This document shows positions 1-13,700 of a stretch of DNA of 64,000 bases, piece by piece (position 1 is the first letter of the stretch; every line of letters begins with the position of its first letter). This DNA is from Onchocerca volvulus (Eukaryota > Nematoda > Chromadorea > Rhabditida > Onchocercidae), in assembly GCA_000499405.2 (NCBI GenBank), contig HG738138.1, forward strand, positions 17,957,753 through 18,021,752, read 5' to 3'. Position numbers and translations under genes: made by a program. The notes under the pieces were generated by a model, which ran no database searches, had not been told where the DNA came from, and was given only the letters and a program-made list of their open reading frames with translations.

Positions 1-2384
1 CAGCCAGCAAAGCAGTGGTAAGTTATTTAGATTACTAAAAATTTTTTGCAAGAAATAATTACAAATAATATTTATTTGTAATTATTTTTTGCAATAATAT
101 TTAGTCTGCTACATGTAAGTTTTAGGACCATAGTGATGCTATCGTATATTTCTGAATGTTTGAAAATGGGAATGCAAATTACGGGTTACTTCACATATAC
201 TAGAATAGTATGTCAAAGCGAAAACGGTTAAAATTTCAAATGTTTGCTTCAAATTAAGTATTTCTAAACTCACATTTTTTAGTGGTATTTTTTGATTTCA
301 GTGTTTGCAAACACTGACAGGTCATACTGGTGGTGTTTGGTCTTCGCAAATGTCGGAAGATGGTAAAACTGTGACAAGTGGTTCTACTGATCGAACAGTG
401 CGCGTATGGTGCGTTGAAACGGGACGTTGCTTGCACTGTTTACAGGGTCATACAAGTACGGTTCGCTGTATGACACTTAGAGATGATAAGTAAGTTTTCG
501 TCATAGTTTAAGCTTTTGTAACTTCTTTTTAATAATTTTTAAAATCGTTCATTTCATCATGATCTATTTTCAATAAATGTAATTTAAGGATGTTAAATAA
601 TTTATTATTTTAAGGCTTGTAACAGGATCTCGCGATACTTCGATACGTTTGTGGAACATTAAAGATGGTACCTGCATACGTACTTTGCAAGGTCACGTAG
701 CAGCTGTACGTTGTGTTCAGTTTGATGGTGTACGTATTGTTTCTGGAGCATATGATTTCTCCGTCAAAGTTTGAGTTTTCAAATTTCTAATAGACATTTT
801 TTGATTTCCAATTTTTTATTTGCTGTATGGTTGTTTCTGAGTCTTCAAATGATGCATACTGTTTAGACTTAGAGTCTTATATGCGGAATGTTTCTAATAC
901 TTATATATTTAAATATATCCATTTTACCCAGCTTTTTTTTCTCTTATTTTAAGACTCTGAATTGTTTTTATTCATAGTAACAAAATTTAATTTATTGCTA
1001 TTATGTTTTAAAGATAATTGTTTCAGGTTTGGGATGCAGAATCAGGTAGATGCTTGCACACTCTAACTGGCCATAGTAATCGAGTTTATTCATTACTAGT
1101 AAGTGAAATTCAAATTTCCAAATAACTTCTCGTAATTGTAAAAAACAAAAACAGAGCTAAACGAGAAATTATTTGCTTGTGTAACATTTAGTCTGGTTTT
1201 ATATTTCTTTTTTTGTTGTGTTATATAAGCTTAAATGCAATGAAAAATTCTTCATTACAGTCGTGTTGGCAGGCATTCTGCAAAGCGACTAGTATGCAAC
1301 GTGTCAAAATAATGTTTGATATAAATTTTTGCGAACTTTGCGAAAATTGATGTAGATCTGATAATCCAGATCAGTTGAAGAAAGTCAATCACTTATATTT
1401 TTAGTTTGATAGTGAAAGAGACATAGTTATTAGTGGTAGTTTGGATACTACAATCAAAGTATGGAATATTCATGATGGAGTATGTACACAGACATTAACT
1501 GGCCATCAATCTTTAACATCAGGCATGCAGTTAAGAGGAAATATTCTTGTTTCTGGGAATGCCGATAGTACGATTAAGGTTCGTTATAAGAAAATATGGG
1601 ATCAGTGATTTGACGGTTGCAAGTTCATGCTTTTTAAGTGATTTTATTCCAGTTATGATTTTCAAATTATGTTTTAAATGATTTGGCTTATTTATTTCAT
1701 ATATATATATATGAATATATATATATATCCATTTTATGAATTTACTTGCTTTTTCTTCTCCAACACAACATTTATTATTTATTGACTCTTTTCTGCATAA
1801 GTTTTTACTATGTTATTCAAAATATTTCAAACTATGGAATGTTTTTGTACAAGCTGTTTAAGATTTGGGATATCATGGATGGAGAATGCAAGTATACATT
1901 ATCAGGTCCTAATCGACATGCTTCCGCTGTCACTAGTTTGCAGTTTCTTGAAAATGGTCTAGTTGCAACGAGTAGTGATGACGGTTCGGTTAAATTATGG
2001 GATGTTAAGCAAGGTAAGTTCGCTTCCTCTGCAGTAGAATGCAGCTAATATTAGATATTGATCTCTTAGTCAATATTATATATTGACTGATCAGGCAACA
2101 TTGGATCTTTGAATGCTATGGATTACAAAAGGCCTTTGTAATACATTTATTGATAAAAATTATTGTTACTTTATTGTTATTTACAAAGTATTCGCTTCTA
2201 ATTTATTGGTAGCAGTTTAGGTGAATTCGTACGTGATTTAGTTAGGCTTCGTTCTGGTGGTTCCGGCGGTTGTATCTGGCGTCTGAAATCAACATCAACA
2301 ATGCTAGTCTGTGCAGTGGGTTCACGTAATGGTACAGAGGACACAAAACTAATATTACTTGATTTTGATGCCGACTACCCGTGA
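1..2384 (+). CDS. sel-10: SEL-10/FBXW7 F-box WD40 protein, 3' part
   Basis: This is the substrate-recognition subunit of an SCF ubiquitin ligase (Fbw7/Cdc4 family), which targets phosphodegron proteins such as Notch and cyclin E. Seen: exons at about 1-17, 302-489, 615-768, 1027-1098, 1405-1578, 1863-2013 and 2221-2384, all joining in phase. They encode consecutive WD40 blades with family signatures: [68 protein letters not shown] and the terminal LLDFDADYP before TGA. The order and wording match human FBXW7 and C. elegans SEL-10 blade by blade. The F-box and first blades lie upstream of the window. The 17-nt first exon (reads ASKAV) is inferred only from its GTAAGT donor and phase. No break is seen. 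Confidence 0.95.
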
Positions 2385-5300
2385 ATATGATATGCTATAT
2401 TTATTCTTAGTGATATGAAGTGCTTAGTTTTTATGTTTAATTCCGAAATTTCGATGACATATATCTTTTTTTTCCTCTTCATTTTATTTATGTCTTGCAT
2501 CTCATGCGTTTCAATATAATTGTAAAATTGCTTTGAATTTCTCTACGTATTTTCCATTTATTCCATTTTTTCAGATCTTTTTCGGTTGTTTTTCAAGTAT
2601 ATAAATATTTTAAAAATTACAAAGTCGAGCACCATTTTGCAAATAATGAGCTAGAAATGGAAGACACCGTAATTTACATCATAATTCCTATTCGATCTGT
2701 TTAATTTGCGATTTCTAGGATATATATTTTCTTACGTATAAATTTTTTATCTTTTGTTCGTTTTTTTAAATTATATTTATTTCGATTTGTACGTCTTTTT
2801 TATTTTCCGCGTGAATTTCATTTCTTCTGATGGCTCTCATTCCTTTTGAACGTCCCCAACGAACTAATTTGCCAAAAAAATGTTCAAAACCAGTATAAAG
2901 ATTGGTTAGAAAAATCTATGCATCATTGTTTAAAAAGTTGGCAATTTAATTTAGATCTTTCTGAAAACAGAACTTTTCGTATTAATAATTTGCTTTCAAC
3001 AAAGTCTTTCATTTTTCTTTTTATTTTTCCTGTTCATTTTACCTTTCACTTATGTTTCTTGTACTTCTATTGTTCTTTTTTGTGAAAGAAAATATTGTAT
3101 GCAAAAATATATTTCAATTGGCATTGGGGAACAAAAAAGTGATTTAGGACATTTTCATTGATGAATTAAAATTTAAATCTATGGTATTTTTCTTGCAAAG
3201 TATTGTTTTCACGAGGACATACTGTTCTAATCGTTACTCAGATCATCAGTTAGCGTGTAGACAAATCATAAATCGCTGTCCAAGTGTTTACTCAGCCTAA
3301 ATCACATTTAACCTTTATACTGCATTTTGTAGCTTGGCTTTATTTACTGAGGAAATCTAAATTCCTTCTCTGCCTTGAACAGTTAAATGTTAAACCTTAT
3401 CTTTAAAAGCATCATCGTTGAAAGGCGTATAAACAGATAACTTATGAGAATTATTATAGGAATAAACATACAACTTGGTAATTCAATCGTTATTTGAATG
3501 ATTAATTTACTCTAAGGATACAATAATCGGGTATTTAAGGCTAGATTCCTTATAAATTGATGTGGATCGATACAGAAGATACGCGGTCAAAATGATTCGC
3601 TAGCTCACAAATCCCTTCTAGCGTTTAGGCCGTTTAAATATTGGATGAAATATTGATATCAGATCCACTCCATCTAATAATAAATGATACCTGAGCCATC
3701 CGTGTCGCTGAAATTGCGAGCAGTACCAGAAAATAAGTGATTTCTTTGTTCTTCAAGTGTATCTCTTGTTTAGTTGTGTGGATTTATTTCTTTGTTCTTA
3801 GATCAAATGGCTTCATAATCTTTGTTCTATGTTATAGTGTAGGTCACGCGCCAATAAAGTTGCGCTCTTATGCGTTAACAAAAGCGTTTTCTTGTAGATC
3901 AATGCTCTATCAGGATCCTCCTACTGTAAACAAGAGGATCCTAAGCATGAGATCATTTTGTAAGGATGTGTTATCACGAGGGCAGTTGGTTGCATTGATA
4001 TGATTGATATTGTAATTGTTCCGTACGTTGTTGTATCATCAATTCGTTATAAAGGTTTAACTATACAAGTTTGAGATACCTCAGATTTTCAACAACAATA
4101 CGATAATCATTGTCACGGTTAAGCAGATCGGCGACAACCTGTGTTTCGTATGTCGCTAATATGAATGGGTATTGTGCTGCAAAAGGTGCGTTGTCGAAGA
4201 ACATTATGATGAATTCAAAAATTTAACTGGGGGGATGCCGCGAAGGACAGATGCTATTCATGATGATTTTTATCATGATTGGTGATGTTGACTTGTGTGC
4301 TTGTTCCATTTCGTTTTTGCGGGATTCATTAAGGTTTTAGGTTCTGTAATCGACCTTTCGTTTGTGCTAAACATTGGTCGATTGAATAAAATTCATCTTT
4401 TTGGATGAATAATCAATCGGACATTAATTGCCAAATTGAATATTATCGATGGCATTTTGCGTTCACAGATTTGTGAGAAATATATTGTATCGATGGTTTA
4501 ATTATACAAATTTGATGAAGTAAGAACTGTTTATTCTTTATGGGTAAACAATTCTTACTTCCATCAAATTTGCATAATTAATGAAATTAAATCTCAAAAG
4601 ATTATGTAATCTTCTTACTCTTTTTTATTCTCTTTACTAGTTATAGTGTAATTTCTAATAGCGATAAGACTAGCGAAATTTCATAGTGAATAAATATTCC
4701 TCCGTTCCCAAAGGACTGCAAATTGGGCTGGTAATCTTATCGTCAACTTTTAGCTTAGATTAGCTTTAAAAGATGACAAGAATGCTGTTAACTTTTTCTT
4801 GCTTTGATGATTGCTGATTGTTAACATTTAGTAGCGTTCACTTTCTAGGAATGGCTTAATTACAATGTTATTTTATTTTTTTTTTTTTCAGTTTGATCGT
4901 TTCAGTTTTGAGTGTATGAAATAACTGGCTCCTTTTTTCCTTTCTTTTATATATTGGAGAACACGATGAATTCTGTAGCTATTGCACGCTTTAATTCAAA
5001 ATTTCCTTTGCTGTAATCAGAAAAATTTAGCTCCAAACATATGATTCAGAATATGTTACCGAAAACCTTCACACCATTTCACATAATGTTTGACAGTTTC
5101 TTTCACATAATGATGAAATTTTGATGCCTTTCTATATGCTCAATAGTGATTCCATTAGGCTGTTTTTCAGTGTTCAAACGGAAATCCAAACGATCATAGA
5201 TGTTGGTATTTATTTTCAATTTCTAAGAATAATCTCTGCTTTGATGCTAATGACACATCATTGATTTTCAGAATTTACCATGTAATAATAAGAATATATC

Positions 5301-5393
5301 GGGGAACGACAGCAACAAAATTTTGCGGTATTTTCTCAGATATTACCAAAAAATCTTGCTGCTGCTATTGAACTGAATATTAATCGTAACATT
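2385..5393. other. Intergenic: 3' region of sel-10 and upstream of cdc25
   Basis: About 3 kb with no convincing exon. The first part is T-rich and probably includes the sel-10 3' UTR. Short open frames near 2.85 and 3.74 kb have no splice context or recognisable motif. The one structured element is the hairpin near 4.5 kb, listed separately. Confidence 0.6.
4498..4581. ncRNA. Long near-perfect hairpin, pre-miRNA-like
   Basis: The left arm (4498-4533) and right arm (4545-4581) are reverse complements over about 36 bp, with two mismatches and one bulged base around an 11-nt loop. Total length of ~84 nt and stem quality fit an animal pre-miRNA. A young inverted-repeat element is the alternative. 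It lies alone in the sel-10/cdc25 intergenic region. The strand cannot be decided from sequence, and no known miRNA seed was recognised. Confidence 0.35.
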
Positions 5394-8300
5394 ATGGAGA
5401 CAAAATCATCAACTGCGGTATTTCTATTTTCTTTAAAAGCAACAATTGAATCAAAAAGGTAGTTTAGTTCGCTATGAAGTTAATTTAAATGGATTTTTTT
5501 GCAGAAATTTGAACTTGAGTCTGCTGACTGCCAACAGGAGTCATCTGTTCTTGGCCAAACTTCTGTTCGTAACTCATTTCTGGACGTTACAAATATTTCG
5601 TAAGCTAATTTAAGCAATTTCAAAATTTATTTTTAAGCTTCAGTGCTAAATTTAGGATTAAATCTTACTGCACATATCATTTAATTGTAACTGCTCTTCT
5701 TTGTAACTCTGATCTATTGTTAGTGATATAAAAGAAAAGAATTTTCAAATTTCTAAACGACAAATTAAAGAATTTTGAGAAAATTTTGAGAAATAAAATA
5801 TATTGAGCATCTTATGACACCCATTCATTCTTTCTCAGTTTTAAATTATGAATTTTATTGATTTTAGCTTTTTGCACACTTCAGGGAGAATTTCTTACGA
5901 TCAGAATAATTTTATAAATGTAAAAATAGAAAAGGAATAGCTTTTTTATGACATTCTCTTTATTCAAAAATTTTAGATATTTTTTAGCAAGTATCTGATA
6001 TCGTTTTCAGGATACCTGAAGTGCGATCTCATCCTTCATCATTTCGTCTTTCACCGATTGATTGCTCCTCATCAGAAAATAATTTTAAATACTCGGAATG
6101 CTCACAATTCTTTAACCCATTATATCTAGCAAGTGAATTTTTTATTTCTTTTAATTTATATCTTCTCAGATATTTCTGGCGAAGTATTGAATTACAAAGA
6201 AAAAGTCTATTGATATATTTTTTTTAAGGTCCAAAGAGAAGCCATTCATCACAAATTACGAATGCAACGTTAAACAAAAGATACTCAAGTGTTTCAAGTG
6301 GATCAAATTCTTTTGGTGGTTTTATCAAGACAAAGCAGTTGCAACTGAAGCACACTCAGCGACGTCCTGTTTCCAAAAAATTTGATGTATTGAAGAATAT
6401 GCTGGAAATGAGAACATCAAGCGATAGTAGTTCTGGCAAACTTTATAACTTACTTCCAATTACTCGGTAAATAAGAATGCATAATATTGATGATTTAAGT
6501 AATTAGAATGATATGTCTGTAATAGCGAATTTGATCCGTTTTAATGAAATTTAGACGTAGCGAGACAAGTAGTAAATATTGCGACATTGCGAAATGTCGC
6601 GGCGATAATGAGGTTGAGATTGAAAATGTGAAAAATGAATTCAGCTTTCGAATACATCTGCAAGATACCAGTTGCAAGAGTATGATTTCTTCTTCACTTC
6701 CATCAACATCAGCTCTAAATAAACTGGAATCTCGTTATAAAAAGCGTCATATACTGGAAGAAGTGGGTGATACTGGAAGTGCGAAAAAGATGAAAGAAGA
6801 TGAGCCAATGGAAGAAAGCTTCGAAGGAATGGATATTGATATGGCTGAATCGTTCCGAAATGATCAATATAGAGCAAATGAAGTAATTTATTTCATATAA
6901 GAATTTCGAAAGCGTCTATTTTTTTTAGGGAAACTTATAGTATTCTCTGAACAAATACAAGTTGAAATTTGGGATTTGGCATTAGTAGCACATCAAGCAC
7001 GGTTAGGAATTGCTTAGCAACTGTAAAATCAGATGAGTTTCAGGTAATACGGACTTTGCTGCAAAGAATTTGCTCCGAAATTATTAATTTAACAGTAATT
7101 CTGGATTTTTTTTTTTTTAAGTTTTTGAAATGCGCTGCTCAGCTGCAACTGTTTTCTATCTTTCTTATGTAATTACAGAATGTTAAGGATGAATATAATC
7201 TTTCGGGTAGTGAATCTAGTAAAGAAAATATTTCAATTTCTCCAGCTTGTCATCGATCTCATTCATCGAATTTCCTAGGAATCAGCGAAATCAAAAAGTC
7301 TGGATCAACACCATTTTTTCTCGAAGTTGTATGTCATTCTTATAACTATAGTTTTTGAATCAGTACTTTGACTATTATTTAAATATCTGTGTGGAAATGA
7401 ATATTTGAAGTGCTAAACCGGATACTAAGCTACAATCTATAGTGTATTTAGAGAGTTTTCTTTGCATTAGCTATGATGGGTAGCATTCTATAAAGTATCC
7501 GCTACATAAAAATGAAATTTGACCTTTCTGTTTCTGAAAAGTTCTGGAAGCATGATATTCTATCTCGAAGGGATAAATTTTAGTTCTTTGGCAAGATATC
7601 CAATAGCACAGGCTGATATTTTTCTAGCAGTATGAATTGGATATAATTAAAAATCCGGATGTTCCTTCAAGTGCTTTTGCATGCATTAGTGCAAAAACTT
7701 TGGCTGAATTGCTCATGTCGATGACGATGGAACAATTTCTGCAACGTTTTATACTTATCGATTGCCGTTATCCGTTTGAATTTCTGGGTGGACATATTCG
7801 AGTAATTTTTTCTTCTTGCTAAATAATTACCAGATCAGCATTTAAATTACAATTTTGAATTAAGTTTTTAGGGTATTCGCTGCTGGCTGTTATAAGAGAG
7901 AAATAGAATAGTTGATCTTTATGCCCATTCCATATATTTGAAATTACTTGCCTGAAAGCTATTACCAGAAAGCGTATTGTATGAATATAAAGATGGATTT
8001 AAACATGAAGTATATGGAACTTTGCAAATTTTACGGCATCCATTTAAATTTTTGAATCTGTTAAAATCGACGATCATCTTGCAGGGTGCTTATAACTTAT
8101 TCGATCCAGCTGCCGTCGAAGCAGCCTTCTATCCTAATAATATCGAACAACGAGCACAACTAATGACAAAAAAGCTGATTTTCTATTGCGAATTCTCGCA
8201 AAAACGAGCACCTTCAATGTACGTTAATTTTAAATGCAAGATTCGATAAAAACGCAGCTGAACATTGTGACTCGTACTTTATGTATCATTATTATGCTAC

Positions 8301-8645
8301 ATGCGCTACACTGATTGCTATAAATTTAAGTGCAATAGCTACGTTTAACAAAACAAAAAATTAAAAGTATAAACAAAAATTACCCTTTTTTGTTTCTTTT
8401 TTTAGAGCATACGAACTGCGTGCACTTGATCGTAAACTGAATGTTGGGAGATATCCGATGGTAGATTATCCAGAAATGTATTTGTTGCAATATGGTTATA
8501 GCAGTTTCTACTTACGCTATAATGAAGTGCCAGTAAGAATCTTTGTGAAAGATTTTGAGAAGAGTTCCAGTCTCATAATTCAATTACCTGTAACATTCAT
8601 GGATGACACTTTTTTAGTTAATAAATGCTGCAAATCTGTCATCTA

Positions 8646-8703
<58 letters not shown>

Positions 8704-9314
8704 ATATCTATTTATCTTGAAGAACTGAACTAAGAAATAAATCAGACATCTCTAACTATATGTTTTTCATTAAACAAGATTAGATTTCGTTGACAAATTT
8801 TGTAAATTTGTTTCCTCCATCTCCAATTTTTAGAATCTTCTTGAACCGAATGGATATGTGAAAATGAATGATACGGAACATCTAGATGAGCTACGAAATT
8901 ATAAATTCCATCGTATTAGAACAGTTGCTACAGTTTATCATACGTTGGCAAGAGATCGTTCTAATAAACAATCCAGGGAGGAATTAAATATGAGTACCAC
9001 GGAAGTTGATCCAATCATGACGACACCACCCCCTTGTGGTCTTCTACCAAAGGTTAGTCATTTCAGTATTCTTCAATCTACTACGCTGATGAAAATGGCA
9101 ATAATGTGGAACTGACAATTGCGATCTTTTGCAGCGTTTATTTCTTAATTCACCGGAATCTCCGTCACATTTTCCAATTACTCCTAAGAGCCGTCCTGTT
9201 GAAGACAGAAGAAGAGGTGCAGTAAGCAGAAGTGTCTGTCGACGACTGTTTGATGAAGCCGAATTTAGAAAAAATGATCCAACTCCTGGTCTTGGTACCA
9301 GAGATACTCTTTGA
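5394..9314 (+). CDS. CDC25 (M-phase inducer) phosphatase, paralogue A
   Basis: Dual-specificity phosphatase that removes inhibitory phosphates from CDK1. Exons joining in phase: 5394-5417, 5505-5599, 6011-6183, 6229-6466, 6555-6882, 7179-7328, 7631-7801, 8085-8218, 8406-8532, 8834-9052 and 9135-9314, giving about 612 residues. The N-terminal ~350 residues are Ser-rich and regulatory (FLDVTN, SPKRSH, acidic MEESFEGMDIDM). The rhodanese-like catalytic domain follows: LIDCRYPFEFLGGHIR, GAYNLFDPAA, then the P-loop FYCEFSQKRAP with Cys near 428. Tyr replaces the usual His before Cys, and AP replaces GP. The tail has LLQYGYSSFY, EPNGYVKM and a basic, SP/TP-bearing end. The start is the first ATG feeding a phase-matched exon; an upstream exon is possible. 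The 6183/6229 junction (a 45-nt intron) is the least certain. Exon boundaries of the catalytic part match paralogue B. Confidence 0.9.
8651..8701 (+). repeat. T51 homopolymer in cdc25-A intron
   Basis: Uninterrupted run of 51 T in the intron 8533-8833. It is far longer than an ordinary polypyrimidine tract and lies ~130 nt before the acceptor. Its length in the assembly is probably unreliable. Confidence 0.95.
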
Positions 9315-10731
9315 GAAGAAATAGAGTCTCTTCGCTTGTTTTCCTTTTTTGTTAGGTCCGACAGTTTTTTATGGTGTTTTATACCTTTTAATAGTGTGTA
9401 TTGTGAGTTTTATTTGTTTTACATGCTAAATTTTTCACTAAATATTAAGACTTTTTGCTCGAATTTTAAATTAATTTTGTATAAAAGTTATTTTATCCAA
9501 ATTTAAGTTACATTTTATTAGTCTTCTCATGGGTTTCGAATTCTTATTTGAGCTTTCAAGTTCATTCTGCCATTACTATCATTATTATATCACTGTTCTT
9601 ACTTTTGTCAACACTAGCATTGTCTACCTTTCTAGTTCTAATTTCGATCTCGGATTGGTTTCGTTTTTTGATGAGATGACGAATACATCACTTCTGTAGC
9701 AATTTTATTAATCAGTATATTAAGTTCTTTCCAAAATGATACCTGCCATTGTATGACCATGCATACTGATCTCGTATTGATATATTGTTTGTCTGGAATG
9801 ATGTTCTGTATCATTTACTTTATCAATCAATGAGTCCGAAATTATGATGGTAAGATTATGTATTCGTTCGAGTAGTGGAACAGCACTGTGCTAAATTTCA
9901 TGCTTATCCATTAGCTTCTATTTTTCTCAACTACAAAATCTCATCTTTGACTTATTAGAATTTCATCCATTTTTTTCCAACGAAATCTTTTTGTGGACAT
10001 GAATTTCAGGCTAATTTGTGACTTCTTCGGAGCTGTTTATATTTGAGCTTGTTACGTTCTTGGCGTTTTCCCCTGATTCTTTTTTCCATTGCTTTTGTTC
10101 TGTAAAAAAGTTGTGTTTATCGATGAATGAACCGTTTTAAAATGCCATATTTTAATTGTCAGAAATGTGGAAAAAATATTCCGTCATTTGTATTGCATTT
10201 CATGAATCGTTTTGGCAGCTACAAACAGCTCGTTCTGGGATATCGTTGCTTTAGCGGTGAAACAAGCTTTTTCTTGTTGTTTTCCACGAGTTTTCACCGA
10301 AATTCTTTTATAACCAATTTTTTTGGGATAGATATGCCTGCTTGCTATTCCAGTAGTTTTTGTAAAAGTTGCATGACCTGTCCTACGGAATTAATGCTCA
10401 AATAATATATGCGAAATTTTGCATTGACCTTAAAATGAAGTTACAATCCTGCTTGATCTCTCTGTTAAAAATAAATCCATGTAGGTGCTGCGAAATTCAT
10501 TTATTCATTTTTAAAATCGAGATTAATGGTTATGTTATCAGATTGTTATTTCTCTTCAAAAATAATGCAAGCAAGAACTTTGTTTAATAGTGAATAAAAG
10601 CAGATGGGTCATATCCAGACACTTTTTTGGATTGGCGAGCTTCATTTTTTATCTTTGTATGAATTATATCGTCTTCTCTTTTATCTGGTCAGTTTTTCTT
10701 TTATTTCCGCATTTTAAATGTCGTTTGGGTG
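9315..10731. other. Intergenic between cdc25-A and SAS-5-like gene
   Basis: T-rich 3' flank of cdc25-A followed by the upstream region of the next gene on the same strand. Several short open frames (10.13-10.78 kb) have neither splice sites nor motifs. No tRNA or repeat was recognised. Confidence 0.55.
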
Positions 10732-13700
10732 ATGTCATCCAATCAGCCGGACTGTCTTACTTCATTGGTTTCCTACGTTCCTGATTTAAATTTTGGCTTG
10801 AATTTACCATCAACAGGAGTTGCAAATCAATTCGGAATTTCTACTACAAATCAGGTATTTTTATTTAGTTTTCTGCACTAAATCGCTCTTTTTTAATTTC
10901 TAGTCGAAATGTTTGTATTAATTGGATATAAAGTTGTTATTTGTAGAAACAGCAGTCGGTCTCACTCCTTCCTGAACAGTTAATACCTTTAGAATCTATT
11001 AGTGCACGAATCGACTGTAATTACAAGTAAGTATTCAATATTTGCATATGTAGTTTATTTTAATTATATTTTTTCCGTTTGTTTCTTGTTAATGCTTCAC
11101 TGTGAATTAATTATTCTACTGGTTCTTATTGGTACAAGAACTTATACGTTTTCCTGCTAGATTTCCTGTTCAGGTTTGATCATATCTACTTACTTGTTTG
11201 TATAACACAATCATTGATAGACCGATATATTTTTGCTTCTTAATTCATTTTTCTTTTCCCCGTTTCATAAAGTCTCTTTCTGATTAGAATATTTCCCCGA
11301 CAGGTAATAATTTCATCAGGAAATCCATATAGGAAATTTCAATTTTAATTCGTACAACAACATTTTATATACCCTGTAGGGCATATAAATTCTGCAATAT
11401 CAATTATTTTATTTCAGTTGCATTCCTCTGCGACGAACTTCTCCACAACCCCTACGTTCTGCCTTAAAGAAGACTTTGCTAACTAAACCGTGTAACGGAG
11501 GTGAAGAGAAATTTAAAGTAAGAGATAGCGAAGAAAAGCAAATTTTCAATCCAAAACATTCTACTGAAACAGAAACAAAAGCAGAAAAACCTCAACCACT
11601 TCCAGCACGTTTGTTACAAAAAAAAAAGACGGTGGCATTCGGAAGAACTGTAAACGTGTCGCAAACAATAGAGGTTTTTTTTTTTTCTTAAATTTTACTC
11701 GGATATTTATTTCAAATTTTATCTCTCATTATTTTTGGAATAGCTAACGGACAGAATTATGAACAGTGAAAAGATCATTTATCGGACTTGTTTTTCGTAA
11801 GATGTGTAGATTATATGTCAAGTACTGATAATTCTTAAAATATGCATGTAATGTTTTATATAGTATTAGAAACATCTGTAATTTAAGGGTACATCAAGAG
11901 CACATCGAAAGTTTTCGGTTGTTTCAAACTCTCAGAAAAAAAAATTTTCTAAAATGGCTACTACTGATCAAAATGCGCGATCTTTAGATGAGGTAGTGTT
12001 TAGTTAAATTTTTTAATATATCGATATCTCTAATTTTATGACTAACTTTAGACGGATGTTGTTTAAATTTTATAATGCTTTAATTAATATTAGAATTTTG
12101 ATATATTATTTGCAGAAGTAATGATCCATAATTCTTCGATGTTAATCGTAAGATTTTTTGACATTAACCGTAAGCTCGTTGCAATACATTGGCTGAAACA
12201 AAGTAAGATGAACATGAAAGCATTAATTGAATGTGATTGCATGAACATCAAACCTGAATGCTGAAGCACTAGGAATATATTGATAACATTCAAACTATGA
12301 GAAAAAATTAATTGTTCAAAGAGTTCTGATCTTCCAGCATTAAATATATTTTATAGTTTGGAAAGCTGAAAGAAGAAGTGTACAAAATGCAACTGAAAAT
12401 CGATGAACTGACAAAACTAAAAGAAGAAGTGCATGATATGCAACTGAAAGATTTAGAAAGAAGCGATCAATTATTGCAGTTAACAAAAACGATGAAGGTG
12501 TTCTTTAAGTTGTTACTCTTTTTTATATTTGAGTAGAAATATTGTAGAATTTAATATGATAACTGTTTTCTTTCAATCTTGAGAGCATTTCTTCAGTTTC
12601 AACAGTACAGGACATTTCTTTTCATCTGTTTTTTTTTTACATGCTTCCCTAGTGTTTTTTTTTTTTTTTTTTTTTTGTAACTGTTTACTAGTCAGAATTT
12701 ATTTTACAGAAGATACTGGGAGGTTTGGCACAATTTAACATTTTATCCAATGATAATAACGAGGACTCCAAAATGCATGAAAAAAAAGTTGAAGCTGAAA
12801 TGCGCTACCGTGACAAAGAGAATATACTTCCTAACGTGCGTCTTTTTAGATTTAAAATTTTTTTTAAGATAGTAATATTGATTTCATTGCCAATTCTTTT
12901 TCCCATATGTAGCGGCATTGATAATAAGTTAAGATGTTTTGAATTTTCAACAAAAATTTTCATGTGATAAAAGAAAATTTTTTGTTGAATAAAATAAGTT
13001 CTCATTGTTTAGAAGAAATATGTGTCAAAATATCCAACGGAAGGCGATGAAAAAAGTCCTACAGTACATGGAGAACTTTTTGCGGACGCTGTGAATATTC
13101 ATTTTTCTATGATAATCAGTGCTTCATTTTTGATCAAAATCTTAACATTCACGTCTAAATCAATTTAAACTGCCTTGACGATATTAAGTGTAATTTAGTG
13201 AAAGATGCTGTAATTTGAGGTTCTATTTTCCATCTTATTGCAATGCGATATCTTTTGCAGAAGATTGTTGGATTCGAAATATTGCAGAATAGCTAAATAG
13301 TGAACTTTAAAAGCTTCTCTCCATATTTGTTGCCTGTTAAACTTCACAACGTAAAATTTCATTGCAGACGGAAAAAATTGGCTCATCTAAAGAAGATCTT
13401 AAATGGGCAATAATGAAACGAAAATATGCTGAAAACGAAGAATTTAAACGTCTAGTGGATGAAGCCATCATGAAATGCGGTGGAGACGAAAGTCTCGACA
13501 TTTTCGCCTCTGATCAAAATAAAGGAGACACTGGCAGGTTTAGGTTTGCTAGCTATGCTTCCGTAGAATTTGAATTTTATCAAGTATTGAGTACTCCCAA
13601 GGTTTCCTTGTATATAGGCTAGACGGAATTGTGTTACAAATTATCTTGGAATAAAATGATTCCACAGCATTATTCGTTGTACCAATTTAGCTGAATTCAT

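Noticed and set aside
2846..4003. Two open frames after sel-10 (79 and 88 codons)
   Set aside because: T-rich, no splice sites or recognisable motif; they lie in the probable 3' UTR and intergenic region.
6969..7040. Exon-like frame GFGISSTSSTVRNCLA between cdc25-A exons
   Set aside because: Its 3' donor fits in phase but no acceptor joins it to the preceding exon; the flanking exons join directly in phase without it.
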